DNA of 64,000 nt from Paenibacillus sp. (GTDB lineage: Bacteria > Bacillota > Bacilli > Paenibacillales > Paenibacillaceae), in contig JAFWEX010000129.1 of NCBI GenBank assembly GCA_017512705.1, positions 1 through 64,000 of the forward strand, read 5' to 3'. The notes under the pieces were generated by a model. That model ran no database searches. It was not told the DNA's origin and saw nothing but the letters and a program-made list of their open reading frames with translations. The position numbers were made by a program, and so were the translations under genes. Every line of letters starts with the position of its first letter. Position 1 is the first letter of the stretch. Below, in pieces: positions 56,741 through 64,000 of this stretch.

Positions 56741-57805
56741 TTATACACCTGCACGTGACGGGAAAAAAGCAGCAGGCTGTTTCGCTGTATTGAATGTTTT
56801 ACCCACAATTGGAGCAAGTTTCTCCAGATCTTGCAGCAAGTTTGCAAACTGGTCAGGGAACAAGGACTGCACGCCATCTCCCGTCATAGAGTTATCAGGA
56901 TCTGTATGCATTTCAATGATCAGACCATTAGCTCCAGCAGCTACCGAAGCTTTAGTCATTGGCTCGACCAATTCACGACGTCCTGTACCATGGCTTGGGT
57001 CAGAGATAACTGGCAGATGGCTCAGAGATTGCAATACAGGGATGGCTGATAAATCCAGTGTGTTACGTGTGTAAGATTCAAATGTACGGATACCTCGTTC
57101 ACACAACATCACGTTTGGATTGCCACCTGCAAGAATGTACTCGGCCGCATTAAGCAATTCATCATATGTCGCACTGAATCCACGCTTCAGCAGTACCGGT
57201 TTGCCGCATTCACCCAGCTTGCGCAGCAAGTCAAAGTTCTGCATGTTGCGTGTACCCACCTGCAAAATATCTGCGTACTCTGCACAGATATCTACATATT
57301 CAGGCGTCATTACTTCAGTAATCGTTAACAGGTCATGTTTTTGACCCGCTTCTGCCATCATGATCAACCCTTCCACACCCGTTCCCTGGAAGCTATAAGG
57401 ACCTGTGCGAGGTTTGAAGGCACCTCCGCGAAGTACTTGCCCACCTGCAGCTTTAACAAGCCCTGCAATCTCATCAATCTGTGCTGCGGATTCAACCGCA
57501 CAAGGTCCACCCATAACGACAAGCTCTTTGCCGCCAATATCTACACCTTTAATGGAAATCACTGTGTCTTCCGGATGGAAGTCACGACTTGCCAGTTTGT
57601 ATGATTTCGAGATCTTCACCACATTCTCGACACCCTTCATCTGACGCAGATGCTCCTGCATTTTCGGCTCTACTTTACCGATCAGACCAATGATGGTGCG
57701 ATCCTCTCCGCGAGATACATGTGCTTGAAGCCCTTCCTTTTCAATAACATTAACGATGTCCTGGATCTGATCCTCCGAGGTATTCTTGCCAGCAATTACG
57801 ATCAT
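56741..57805 (-). CDS. aroF: DAHP synthase with N-terminal regulatory domain (AroF)
   Basis: First enzyme of the shikimate pathway, condensing phosphoenolpyruvate and erythrose-4-phosphate. The 354-residue protein has an N-terminal ferredoxin-like domain (about 1-70), as in the feedback-controlled Thermotoga-type enzymes. The type I-beta/KDO8PS-like barrel follows with GGPCAVES, RGGAFKPRTGPYSFQG, LLKRGFSAT and SDPSHGTGRRE. There is no chorismate mutase domain. AAGGAAGG precedes the ATG. Confidence 0.95.
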   Translation of the reverse strand: MIVIAGKNTSEDQIQDIVNVIEKEGLQAHVSRGEDRTIIGLIGKVEPKMQEHLRQMKGVENVVKISKSYKLASRDFHPEDTVISIKGVDIGGKELVVMGGPCAVESAAQIDEIAGLVKAAGGQVLRGGAFKPRTGPYSFQGTGVEGLIMMAEAGQKHDLLTITEVMTPEYVDICAEYADILQVGTRNMQNFDLLRKLGECGKPVLLKRGFSATYDELLNAAEYILAGGNPNVMLCERGIRTFESYTRNTLDLSAIPVLQSLSHLPVISDPSHGTGRRELVEPMTKASVAAGANGLIIEMHTDPDNSMTGDGVQSLFPDQFANLLQDLEKLAPIVGKTFNTAKQPAAFFPSRAGV

Positions 57806-57955
57806 AACTTTTCCATCCTTCCTTGTATAAGAGCATTTTTTATTTTTTTACGCTGTGCATCTAATTGTTTATTAATTTTAAATATTACTTTCAGAACGGT
57901 CGTCTCTGTGTCACTTAAACGCTTGTTCGCTTTTAAGCTTTTAATCACTAAAGTA

Positions 57956-57984
57956 AATTTAGCATATTTAATTCCTCACGTCAA
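57956..57984 (-). promoter_or_regulatory. Promoter of aroF
   Basis: Minus strand TTGACG (57979-57984), 17-base spacer, TAAATT (57956-57961). It implies a leader of about 145 bases; I see no T-box or other known element in it. Confidence 0.55.
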
Positions 57985-58031
57985 GAAGTGATATTCTATC
58001 CGGCATAATCTTGACGAAAAATATAAACAAA

Positions 58032-58080
58032 AAAACATTCCAAAGTGCATTACCCGAAAGTTCTGCACAGCGGAATGTTT
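58032..58080 (-). terminator. Terminator of ispH
   Basis: Stem AAACATTCC / GGAATGTTT with a long loop and a T-run on the minus strand. Confidence 0.75.
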
Positions 58081-58096
58081 CTGTTCCCTATTGAAA

Positions 58097-59050
58097 TTAA
58101 GTCGTACGTGTCTTCTCCCTAACCGGAGGCAGCAATTTACTCATGTTCACCGTACGCTTGATTTCCCAAGTCTCCGGCTGATCATGCTCATACTGCTCCA
58201 GGTACTGGATAACTTCCTTCGTAATGGGTGTTGGTGTTGATGCGCCTGACGTCACAGCTACCTTCTGTACACCTTTCAGCCACTCCTGCTGGATCTCGGA
58301 CACATCCGACACCCGGTAGGCGGTCACACCCGCAATCTCCTCTGAAACCTGTGCCAGACGATTGGAGTTATTGCTGCGCGGATCACCCACAACAATCACA
58401 AGGTCAGACTGGCCAGCCTGTTCAGCAACTGCCTCCTGACGCACCTGTGTAGCAAGACAGATCTCATTATGAATCTCGGCCCCAGGAAACTTCTCCAGCA
58501 GCCTGCTCATGATATGTTTGATATCCCACTGGCTCATCGTTGTCTGATTGGTGATCAAAATTTTGCCCGCAGGTACTTGCAGCCCCTCAATCTCTTCTTC
58601 CTTCTCAATCAGATGGACATGGTCCGGTGCAACACCAATCGCACCTTCCGGTTCAGGATGATTCTTCTTGCCGATATAGATAATCTCATATCCTTCAGCC
58701 GTTTTCTCCCGAATCAGATCATGGGTCTTGGTCACATCGGGACATGTCGCATCCACTGTAGTGAGCCCTTTCTCCCGAGCCAACTTCCGTACCTCTGGTG
58801 ATACGCCGTGAGCAGTAAATATAATCGTACCGCTCTCCACCTGACTTAGAATCTCCATCCGATTCGGACCATCAAGTGTAATAATGCCCTCTTCCTCAAA
58901 AGAATCGGTCACATGTTTGTTATGCACAATCATGCCTAATATATAAATGGGACGTGGTAAATCCAGATTACGCGCCGCCTGACGCGCAAGCACCATGGCG
59001 TCCACAACTCCGTAACAATATCCCCGCGGCGAAATTCGCAATACTTCCAC
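58097..59050 (-). CDS. ispH: 4-hydroxy-3-methylbut-2-enyl diphosphate reductase IspH
   Basis: Last step of the MEP isoprenoid pathway, an iron-sulfur enzyme making IPP and DMAPP. The 317-residue protein has the three cluster cysteines Cys12 (GYCYGV), Cys103 (DATCPDV) and Cys198 (EICLAT), plus [17 protein letters not shown] and TSGASTP. The start is GTG at 59050 behind GGGTGG. As a [4Fe-4S] enzyme it depends on an assembly system such as the suf operon at the start of this window. Confidence 0.96.
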   Translation of the reverse strand: MEVLRISPRGYCYGVVDAMVLARQAARNLDLPRPIYILGMIVHNKHVTDSFEEEGIITLDGPNRMEILSQVESGTIIFTAHGVSPEVRKLAREKGLTTVDATCPDVTKTHDLIREKTAEGYEIIYIGKKNHPEPEGAIGVAPDHVHLIEKEEEIEGLQVPAGKILITNQTTMSQWDIKHIMSRLLEKFPGAEIHNEICLATQVRQEAVAEQAGQSDLVIVVGDPRSNNSNRLAQVSEEIAGVTAYRVSDVSEIQQEWLKGVQKVAVTSGASTPTPITKEVIQYLEQYEHDQPETWEIKRTVNMSKLLPPVREKTRTT

Positions 59051-59117
59051 TTGGTTGCCACCCGCTTTCTTTTTCGGCTATACAGCCGATGTAATTGCAG
59101 TCATTTCTATTATACCT

Positions 59118-60587
59118 TTATTCAATAGGCGGAGCAAAGACAACAGGCAGCCATACGATAAAAGTGGTCCCTTCTCCACGTCTTGTTACAACTTCAACAG
59201 ACCCGTTATGCTCCTCGATAATCCATTTCGCAATGGATAATCCTAATCCGATCCCTGGTGTTGCCCCGCGAGACTCATCAGCCCGGTAGAAACGATCAAA
59301 TATAAATGGCACCTCGTCTCGTTCCATGCCAATTCCCGTATCACTGATCCGTAATCCAACCTGCCCTTTGTATAATATAGCATCCAGTGTAACCGATCCC
59401 TCTGGGGTGTATTTAAAGGCGTTTTCGATAAAAATGAACAGCATCTGCTGCAAATAATCTTTGCTTCCGTTCACATAAATGCCATTCAGGATCGATAGAT
59501 TCCCCGGAAGCCAGTCTGCTTCGCGATCAAGGAATTGCGCTCTGCGCGCCACTTCCTTCACCAATATCTGAAGTGGAATGGGATTAAGCTCGATTCTCTG
59601 TCCGGTATCTGCTCTGGCAAGTGACAACATATCACTGATTAGTCGGCTCATACGTTTGCCCTCATCGGCCATATCTTCTATTGCTTCCAGAGACATCTGC
59701 TTAATCATTTCTTCATCCAGGTTTGGTCTGTCATCTCCCTCTTGATCCCAAAGCTTCTTGAGAAAATCGACATTTCCCCGAATCGTAGTCAATGGTGTCC
59801 GCAGCTCATGGGAAGCGTCAGATACGAATCGACGCTGGGCTGCATTGGTTTCCTCCAGTCCGCGGAAGGACAGCTCGGTACGCTCCAGCATGTTATTCAC
59901 CGTCTCAATTAGACGTCCAATCTCATCTTTTGGTCCTGTATACTGAATACGTACACTGAGATCGTCACCGGACTGTATCTTATTCGCTGCGTCAATCACA
60001 TTAACTAAAGGACGCATAGACTTACGGGCAAGGATCAAGCCCGAGGTAATCGCAAGCGCCATAGCCACAAGCCATCCAAATACAAGAATGTTTCGTAAAG
60101 CTTCCAGCAAACTTTCTTGCGAATTCACAACAGTCCCTACTTGAAGAACACCTTTGACGCTCGACACACCATTGATTTTAACAATGATGGGATCTTGTTT
60201 GACCATAAAGGGGGTTCCATTCACATAGAGTTTTGTTATTCCCGGCTCTCGAAGCAACCGTTCGGCACTCATAACTGGGAATTGCAGATTCACCTTCTCC
60301 ATATTGTTAGAACGATTGTTGTTTCCTGTCTCATAGTCTGATAACTGGATATAGATCTGGGAACCCTGCAATTCAATCTCTGTAAATGGATCTAGATTTA
60401 GATTCAGCTGATTAAAGAAGTTCAGATTAATCTGACTCAGAATTTTATTGCTTTTTTGCGCCAGTTGATGTTCAACTTCCTGATAAGAATTAAAATAGAC
60501 AAACGCGTAAATGACAACACCCCAAAAAATCAGCACGGCTGCCAAAATTCCTGAGTACCATGCGGTTAGTTTTAACCGGATGGACAT
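59118..60587 (-). CDS. Sensor histidine kinase, HAMP-containing, partner of the adjacent regulator
   Basis: A membrane kinase of 489 residues: helix 1 (about 9-32), an extracytoplasmic sensor region (about 35-165), helix 2 (about 170-190), HAMP (about 190-245), the dimerisation His in FVSDASHELRTPLTTIRG, and the ATPase domain with N-box FIENAFKYTPEG, DTGIGM, FIFDRFYRAD and GIGLGLSIAKWI. It begins one base after the regulator stop; the GTG at 60599 lies in the ribosome site, so ATG 60587 is preferred. With htrA just upstream, a CssS-like role in secretion stress is possible. Confidence 0.92.
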   Translation of the reverse strand: MSIRLKLTAWYSGILAAVLIFWGVVIYAFVYFNSYQEVEHQLAQKSNKILSQINLNFFNQLNLNLDPFTEIELQGSQIYIQLSDYETGNNNRSNNMEKVNLQFPVMSAERLLREPGITKLYVNGTPFMVKQDPIIVKINGVSSVKGVLQVGTVVNSQESLLEALRNILVFGWLVAMALAITSGLILARKSMRPLVNVIDAANKIQSGDDLSVRIQYTGPKDEIGRLIETVNNMLERTELSFRGLEETNAAQRRFVSDASHELRTPLTTIRGNVDFLKKLWDQEGDDRPNLDEEMIKQMSLEAIEDMADEGKRMSRLISDMLSLARADTGQRIELNPIPLQILVKEVARRAQFLDREADWLPGNLSILNGIYVNGSKDYLQQMLFIFIENAFKYTPEGSVTLDAILYKGQVGLRISDTGIGMERDEVPFIFDRFYRADESRGATPGIGLGLSIAKWIIEEHNGSVEVVTRRGEGTTFIVWLPVVFAPPIE

Positions 60588-60588
60588 G

Positions 60589-61278
60589 TTACGAGTCACC
60601 TCTCAAAATGTAACCGGCTCCCCGGATGGTCTGAATGACACGTTTGCCGCCATGTTCTTCGGTTTTTTGTCTGAGCATCGCGATATAGACCTCTAGCACA
60701 TTAGACTCTCCGCTATAATCATATCCCCAGATTTTATCCATAATCAGGTCACGGGACAATACCCGTCTCGGATTTTGCATGAATAGATTAAGCAATTCGA
60801 ACTCTTTCGCCGTCAGTTCCAGACGTTTGCCATCCCGAAGCACTTCACGTGAGTCATTATCTAGAATAATATCTTCATATACCAGACGGTTATCCGGTTC
60901 ACTACCCACATCTGCTTTGCGGCGCAGCAAAGCACGCACCCGAGCGAGGAGTTCTTCTAACGCGAATGGCTTCACCAAATAATCGTCAGCACCTGTATCC
61001 AGTCCGGTCACCCTGCTCTGCACTTCATCTTTAGCCGTCAACATCAATACTGGAACTTTACTCCCGGCTTCTCTCAGCCTCCGGCACACCTCGAAGCCGT
61101 CAATTTGCGGCATCATGACATCGAGGACCACAAGATCTGGCTCCTTGTCCATCAACTTGCTAAGACCTTCTGCTCCGTTAGAAGCAGTCCGTACCTCATA
61201 TCCTTCAAATGCCAAGCCGCGTCGCAGCATAGACACAATCTTCTCATCGTCATCTACAATTAAAATCGTTGAGCGCAT
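60589..61278 (-). CDS. OmpR-family response regulator
   Basis: A 229-residue regulator: receiver (1-120) with VDDDEK acidic residues, phospho-acceptor Asp in LVVLDVMMP, Lys in YLVKPF, then a winged-helix DNA-binding domain (about 130-228; ELTAKEFELLNLFM, VLEVYIAMLRQK, TIRGAGYIL). AGGAG precedes the ATG. It lies between htrA and its kinase on the same strand; htrA ends in its own terminator 40 bases before htrA-distal sequence, so the pair has its own promoter. Confidence 0.93.
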   Translation of the reverse strand: MRSTILIVDDDEKIVSMLRRGLAFEGYEVRTASNGAEGLSKLMDKEPDLVVLDVMMPQIDGFEVCRRLREAGSKVPVLMLTAKDEVQSRVTGLDTGADDYLVKPFALEELLARVRALLRRKADVGSEPDNRLVYEDIILDNDSREVLRDGKRLELTAKEFELLNLFMQNPRRVLSRDLIMDKIWGYDYSGESNVLEVYIAMLRQKTEEHGGKRVIQTIRGAGYILRGDS

Positions 61279-61370
61279 GGTCTTTCTCCTTTACCATATC
61301 GTTGTACTCCCATTGTAACAGGCCAAAGCCCAATTCGCATCTTCCTCACACTGGGGACACACTGCAAAAA

Positions 61371-61393
61371 ACGGAAGGGCCCAGCCCTTCCGT
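61371..61393 (-). terminator. Terminator of htrA
   Basis: Perfect 10-bp stem ACGGAAGGGC / GCCCTTCCGT with a three-base loop and a T-run on the minus strand, 29 bases past the htrA stop. Confidence 0.92.
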
Positions 61394-61421
61394 TCTCTGC
61401 TCCTAGCGTTTCCTAGCACAA

Positions 61422-63050
61422 TTATTGCTGCCCTGTCTGTGCCGTATTGAAATCATTCTTATTACCAATCTTCACTTTTACATCTATTTTTTTGCCATCA
61501 CGAAGAACATTAAGTGTAATCTCTCCGCCGACTTTTTGTTTTTTAATAAAGTCAATCAAATCCTGACTTGTTGCGTAAGGAGTTCCGTTTGCTCCTGTAA
61601 TAATATCGTATGGTCTCAAGTCAGCCATATATGCCGGTGATTGGTACACGGTGCTTGCTACCACAGAACCTTCGGTAACATCCGTTCCCATTTGTTTTGC
61701 AACTTCGGGTGTGAGGTTCATAAGAGAAGCTCCGATAAATGGCACAGGTTCTTTAGGAACGTCTTTATTCTCTTTCAAATACTTCACTGCCTCAGTCATG
61801 ACACTCGACGGAATCGCAAAACCGATACCTTGCGCATCCGCACTTACGGCAACGTTCATCCCGATGACTTCACCATTCAGATTCAGCAACGGACCGCCAG
61901 AGTTACCCGGGTTAATGGAAGCATCTGTTTGCAGCAAATGGCTGTACTCACGTGTTTTTCGTGTTTCTTGATCCGGGATACTAATCGTGCGTTCTTTAGC
62001 ACTGAGGACCCCTGCTGTTACCGTATGCTCGAAACCTTCCGGGTTACCGATCGCTACGAGCCATTCACCAACTTGTGTATTGTTAGAGTCACCCAGCGGC
62101 GCAACAGGGAAATCTTTATCTCCACTATTTTTTTCGATTTTCAAAACCGCAAGATCTAGGTCAAAACTGCTTCCTAGCAGTTTCGCTTCATAAGGTTTGC
62201 TATGGTTCTCAAGTGTTACTTGAATGACATCCGCACCTTGAACAACGTGTTGGTTCGTCAGAATATATCCTTCTTTGTCAAAAATAAATCCAGAGCCAAT
62301 CCCCATCGGTACGAGCTGATTGCTTGCTTGAGGCTGTTGACCTTGTTCTGGTTCCTGATTTCCACTTGGTCCGCCGAATCCACCACCAAAGAAATATTGA
62401 TAAAGTGGATCACTAGTGTTTGCGCCGCCCTGTCCAATACCGCTGCGTGAAGACTGTTTGGCAAGGGTGTCAATTTTGACAACGGCCGGGCTGGCTTGCT
62501 TCACCACGGATGACACATCCTCTTTACCTGTTGGCAGTAAGGATGCCGTCACATTATTACCACCGCCTGTATTGCTCGGTGTAGCTTCAGCAGCCGTTTC
62601 GTTATTATTCACCAATGCAGCTTCTGGCGTGAACAAATTTGTTCTGTCTGCGGCATACATCAATAAGGTAATCACCAGCATCCCGGCTATAAAAGAAAAC
62701 AACAGTGATCTTACAGAAGACCGGGGTTTGCGGCTGTTATAATTCCAATTGCCTTGATTATTTCCACTTCCTTGTCCTGTGCTGCCTGAGCCACTGCCAC
62801 CAGATCCTCTTCCTGTTGAATCAGAGGTTTCATTGTTGTAGTGTACAGGTACAGGTTTCACAGGATCAGGCCTTGTAATCTCTACATTACCTTCTTGACG
62901 GCTTGCTGTATCTTCTTGATTCACGGACTGGAAAGGTCCATAAGAATAATAATACGAGGAATCATCATTTCCGGCAGGATTACGATTCTCATTTTGATAA
63001 GTCTCTTTTTCTTCATCTTGTCGATTCGATTTATAATTACGTTCGTCCAT
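61422..63050 (-). CDS. htrA: Membrane-anchored HtrA-family serine protease with PDZ domain
   Basis: Quality-control protease acting outside the membrane. The 542-residue protein has a long cytoplasmic, Asn/Gly/Ser-rich N-terminus (1-112), one membrane helix (about 113-132), a Gln/Gly-rich linker, a trypsin-like domain with catalytic His268 (NQHVV), Asp299 (DLDLAVL) and Ser384 (GNSGGPL), and one PDZ domain (about 430-530). GGGAGGT precedes the ATG. In B. subtilis such genes are induced by the CssRS system under secretion stress; the two-component pair just downstream invites that comparison. Confidence 0.95.
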   Translation of the reverse strand: MDERNYKSNRQDEEKETYQNENRNPAGNDDSSYYYSYGPFQSVNQEDTASRQEGNVEITRPDPVKPVPVHYNNETSDSTGRGSGGSGSGSTGQGSGNNQGNWNYNSRKPRSSVRSLLFSFIAGMLVITLLMYAADRTNLFTPEAALVNNNETAAEATPSNTGGGNNVTASLLPTGKEDVSSVVKQASPAVVKIDTLAKQSSRSGIGQGGANTSDPLYQYFFGGGFGGPSGNQEPEQGQQPQASNQLVPMGIGSGFIFDKEGYILTNQHVVQGADVIQVTLENHSKPYEAKLLGSSFDLDLAVLKIEKNSGDKDFPVAPLGDSNNTQVGEWLVAIGNPEGFEHTVTAGVLSAKERTISIPDQETRKTREYSHLLQTDASINPGNSGGPLLNLNGEVIGMNVAVSADAQGIGFAIPSSVMTEAVKYLKENKDVPKEPVPFIGASLMNLTPEVAKQMGTDVTEGSVVASTVYQSPAYMADLRPYDIITGANGTPYATSQDLIDFIKKQKVGGEITLNVLRDGKKIDVKVKIGNKNDFNTAQTGQQ

Positions 63051-63157
63051 GCCTCTCTACCTCCCAATCTCTTATTTGCAAGAGATATTCTTTAACTGTC
63101 TTTATTTTGTACTTTAAACCTTAACTGTACCTTAAAAACAATTAAAAAGGAGATAAA

Positions 63158-63174
63158 AGCCATTCAATATGGCT
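63158..63174 (-). terminator. Weak terminator after liaR
   Basis: 6-bp stem AGCCAT / ATGGCT with loop TCAAT and TTTTATCT on the minus strand. Confidence 0.5.
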
Positions 63175-63199
63175 CTATATCCCCGTCATAACAGCACTT

Positions 63200-63862
63200 T
63201 TAGCTCTTATGCTTGACCCACCCTTGACGATGCGCATAAATCGCCAGCTGTGTTCGATCATCCAGATCACATTTCATCAACAGGTTGCTGACGTGTGTTT
63301 TGACCGTTTTGATACTAATATGTAATTCTTCTCCGATATCTTTGTTAGTCTTCCCCTCGGCAACTAATAAAAGAACTTCCTTTTCCCGTTCTGTAAGTCC
63401 GGACTCACTCTCCCTTGCCGTCCGCTGGCGAATTCCCCGTGTTAAAGCCTGAGAAACATCTCCCGTCATCACTGGCATTCCTCTATGAGCTCCTTGAAGA
63501 GCATAGATAAGTTCTTCCGCTGACACTGTTTTGAGCACATAACTTACCGCCCCTGCCTCAATAGCCTGAACCACCAGATCGTCTTCAAGAAAACTCGTCA
63601 ACATCACAATTTTCATGCCCGGGAATTCAGACATAATCGCTTGTGTAGCTTCTGCTCCATTCATCACCGGCATCATCAGATCCATCAGAATCAGATCCGG
63701 CATATCTGTATCTTTCATCTGACGAAGTTGGTCCAGTGCATGTTGTCCGTTCCCCGCTTCAGTGATCACATGAAACGTAGGCTCTAACATGAGATAAGTC
63801 TTCAATCCCATTCGAACCATATCATGGTCATCCACGATCATTACCTTTACTTTGTCGTTCAT
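63200..63862 (-). CDS. liaR: LiaR/VraR-like response regulator
   Basis: A 220-residue NarL-family regulator: receiver with VDDHDMVRMGL, phospho-acceptor Asp in LILMDLMMPVMNG, Lys in YVLKTVSA, and a LuxR-type HTH in LTEREKEVLLLVAEGKTNKD and SIKTVKTHVSNLL. The sequence closely follows LiaR/VraR, which respond to cell-envelope stress by wall-active antibiotics. Its ATG overlaps the kinase stop (ATGA). Confidence 0.88.
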   Translation of the reverse strand: MNDKVKVMIVDDHDMVRMGLKTYLMLEPTFHVITEAGNGQHALDQLRQMKDTDMPDLILMDLMMPVMNGAEATQAIMSEFPGMKIVMLTSFLEDDLVVQAIEAGAVSYVLKTVSAEELIYALQGAHRGMPVMTGDVSQALTRGIRQRTARESESGLTEREKEVLLLVAEGKTNKDIGEELHISIKTVKTHVSNLLMKCDLDDRTQLAIYAHRQGWVKHKS

Positions 63863-64000
63863 ACCGTCTCCCCCTCTAACACGTTCTGAAATTTCGGAAT
63901 AAGCACGCGTACTGTCGTACCCGCTCCAGGCTTGGATATAATCTGCACCTGTCCTCCAAGCTTCTCCGCACGCTCACGCATCGTGGACAATCCGTAGGAA
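63859..64000 (-). CDS. liaS: LiaS-like sensor histidine kinase, C-terminal end only
   Basis: The minus-strand frame enters at the window edge and stops at 63859. The visible 46 residues include YGLSTMRERAEKLGGQVQI and GAGTTVRVLIPKF, the end of the ATPase domain (G2 box) of NarL-type kinases such as LiaS. Overlap with liaR by four bases shows co-translation. Confidence 0.85.
   Translation of the reverse strand, partial: SYGLSTMRERAEKLGGQVQIISKPGAGTTVRVLIPKFQNVLEGETV

Overview
The window looks like a chromosomal segment of a spore-forming Firmicute, most likely Paenibacillus. Evidence: strong AGGAGG-type ribosome sites with some GTG/TTG starts, the Bacillus-type sufCDSUB order, the sporulation genes yhbH, spoVR and prkA, a secreted multi-CBM GH10 xylanase, LipO/LplB/YtcP-type sugar transport, and a lasso-peptide cluster of the paeninodin type. 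No rRNA, tRNA, insertion sequence, prophage or CRISPR array was seen.

Layout. 1-5.7 kb: end of a GNAT gene and the minus-strand suf operon (Fe-S cluster assembly) behind a promoter whose -10 lies inside a 19-bp PerR/Fur-like palindrome. 5.9-15.4 kb: housekeeping and small genes (DUF1802, dps, mtnK-mtnA methionine salvage, DUF1805, DUF423, a DegV protein, a polysaccharide deacetylase, a zinc-ribbon protein, cysC). 15.5-23.9 kb: the lasso cluster, minus strand, in the order sulfotransferase, cyclase, precursor, kinase, B1, B2, nucleotidyltransferase, exporter. 24-31 kb: UMF1-type MFS transporter, yhbH-spoVR, and a MHYT-PAS-GGDEF-EAL protein. 31-45 kb: xylanase, LacI regulator, globin-coupled sensor, a frameshifted prkA, a DUF2161 protein, azoreductase, an aminotransferase with a premature stop, an orphan LuxR-type response regulator, and a membrane/phosphodiester-glycosidase pair. 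45-52.5 kb: sugar ABC system with esterase and LacI regulator, divergent from a beta-lactamase-fold hydrolase; the shared intergenic region carries five LacI-type boxes. 52.5-64 kb: AbrB-like regulator, trmL, serC, a type I-beta-like glnA with a perfect GlnR/TnrA box, aroF, ispH, a two-component system next to htrA, and liaR with the end of liaS.

The standout is the lasso cluster. A 45-codon gene at 20398-20535, easy to miss, encodes a leader ending in Thr-Met and a 23-residue core with Ala1, Asp9 and a C-terminal Ser23, the paeninodin architecture. The operon contains three possible tailoring enzymes: an HPr-kinase-like kinase, a nucleotidyltransferase of the type linked to glycosylation of a phosphorylated lasso peptide, and a PF13469-like sulfotransferase. 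An APS kinase gene (cysC), whose product makes the sulfotransferase co-substrate PAPS, lies just past the other end of the cluster. Core Tyr19 sits among aspartates, as in tyrosylprotein sulfotransferase sites. Expression appears controlled twice: by paired palindromic operators in and downstream of the promoter, and by a terminator with an overlapping alternative hairpin just after the precursor gene.

Two genes are damaged in this copy: prkA by a one-base deletion near its 3' end, and an aminotransferase by an in-frame TAA 34 codons before its natural end. Both could be real or sequencing errors.
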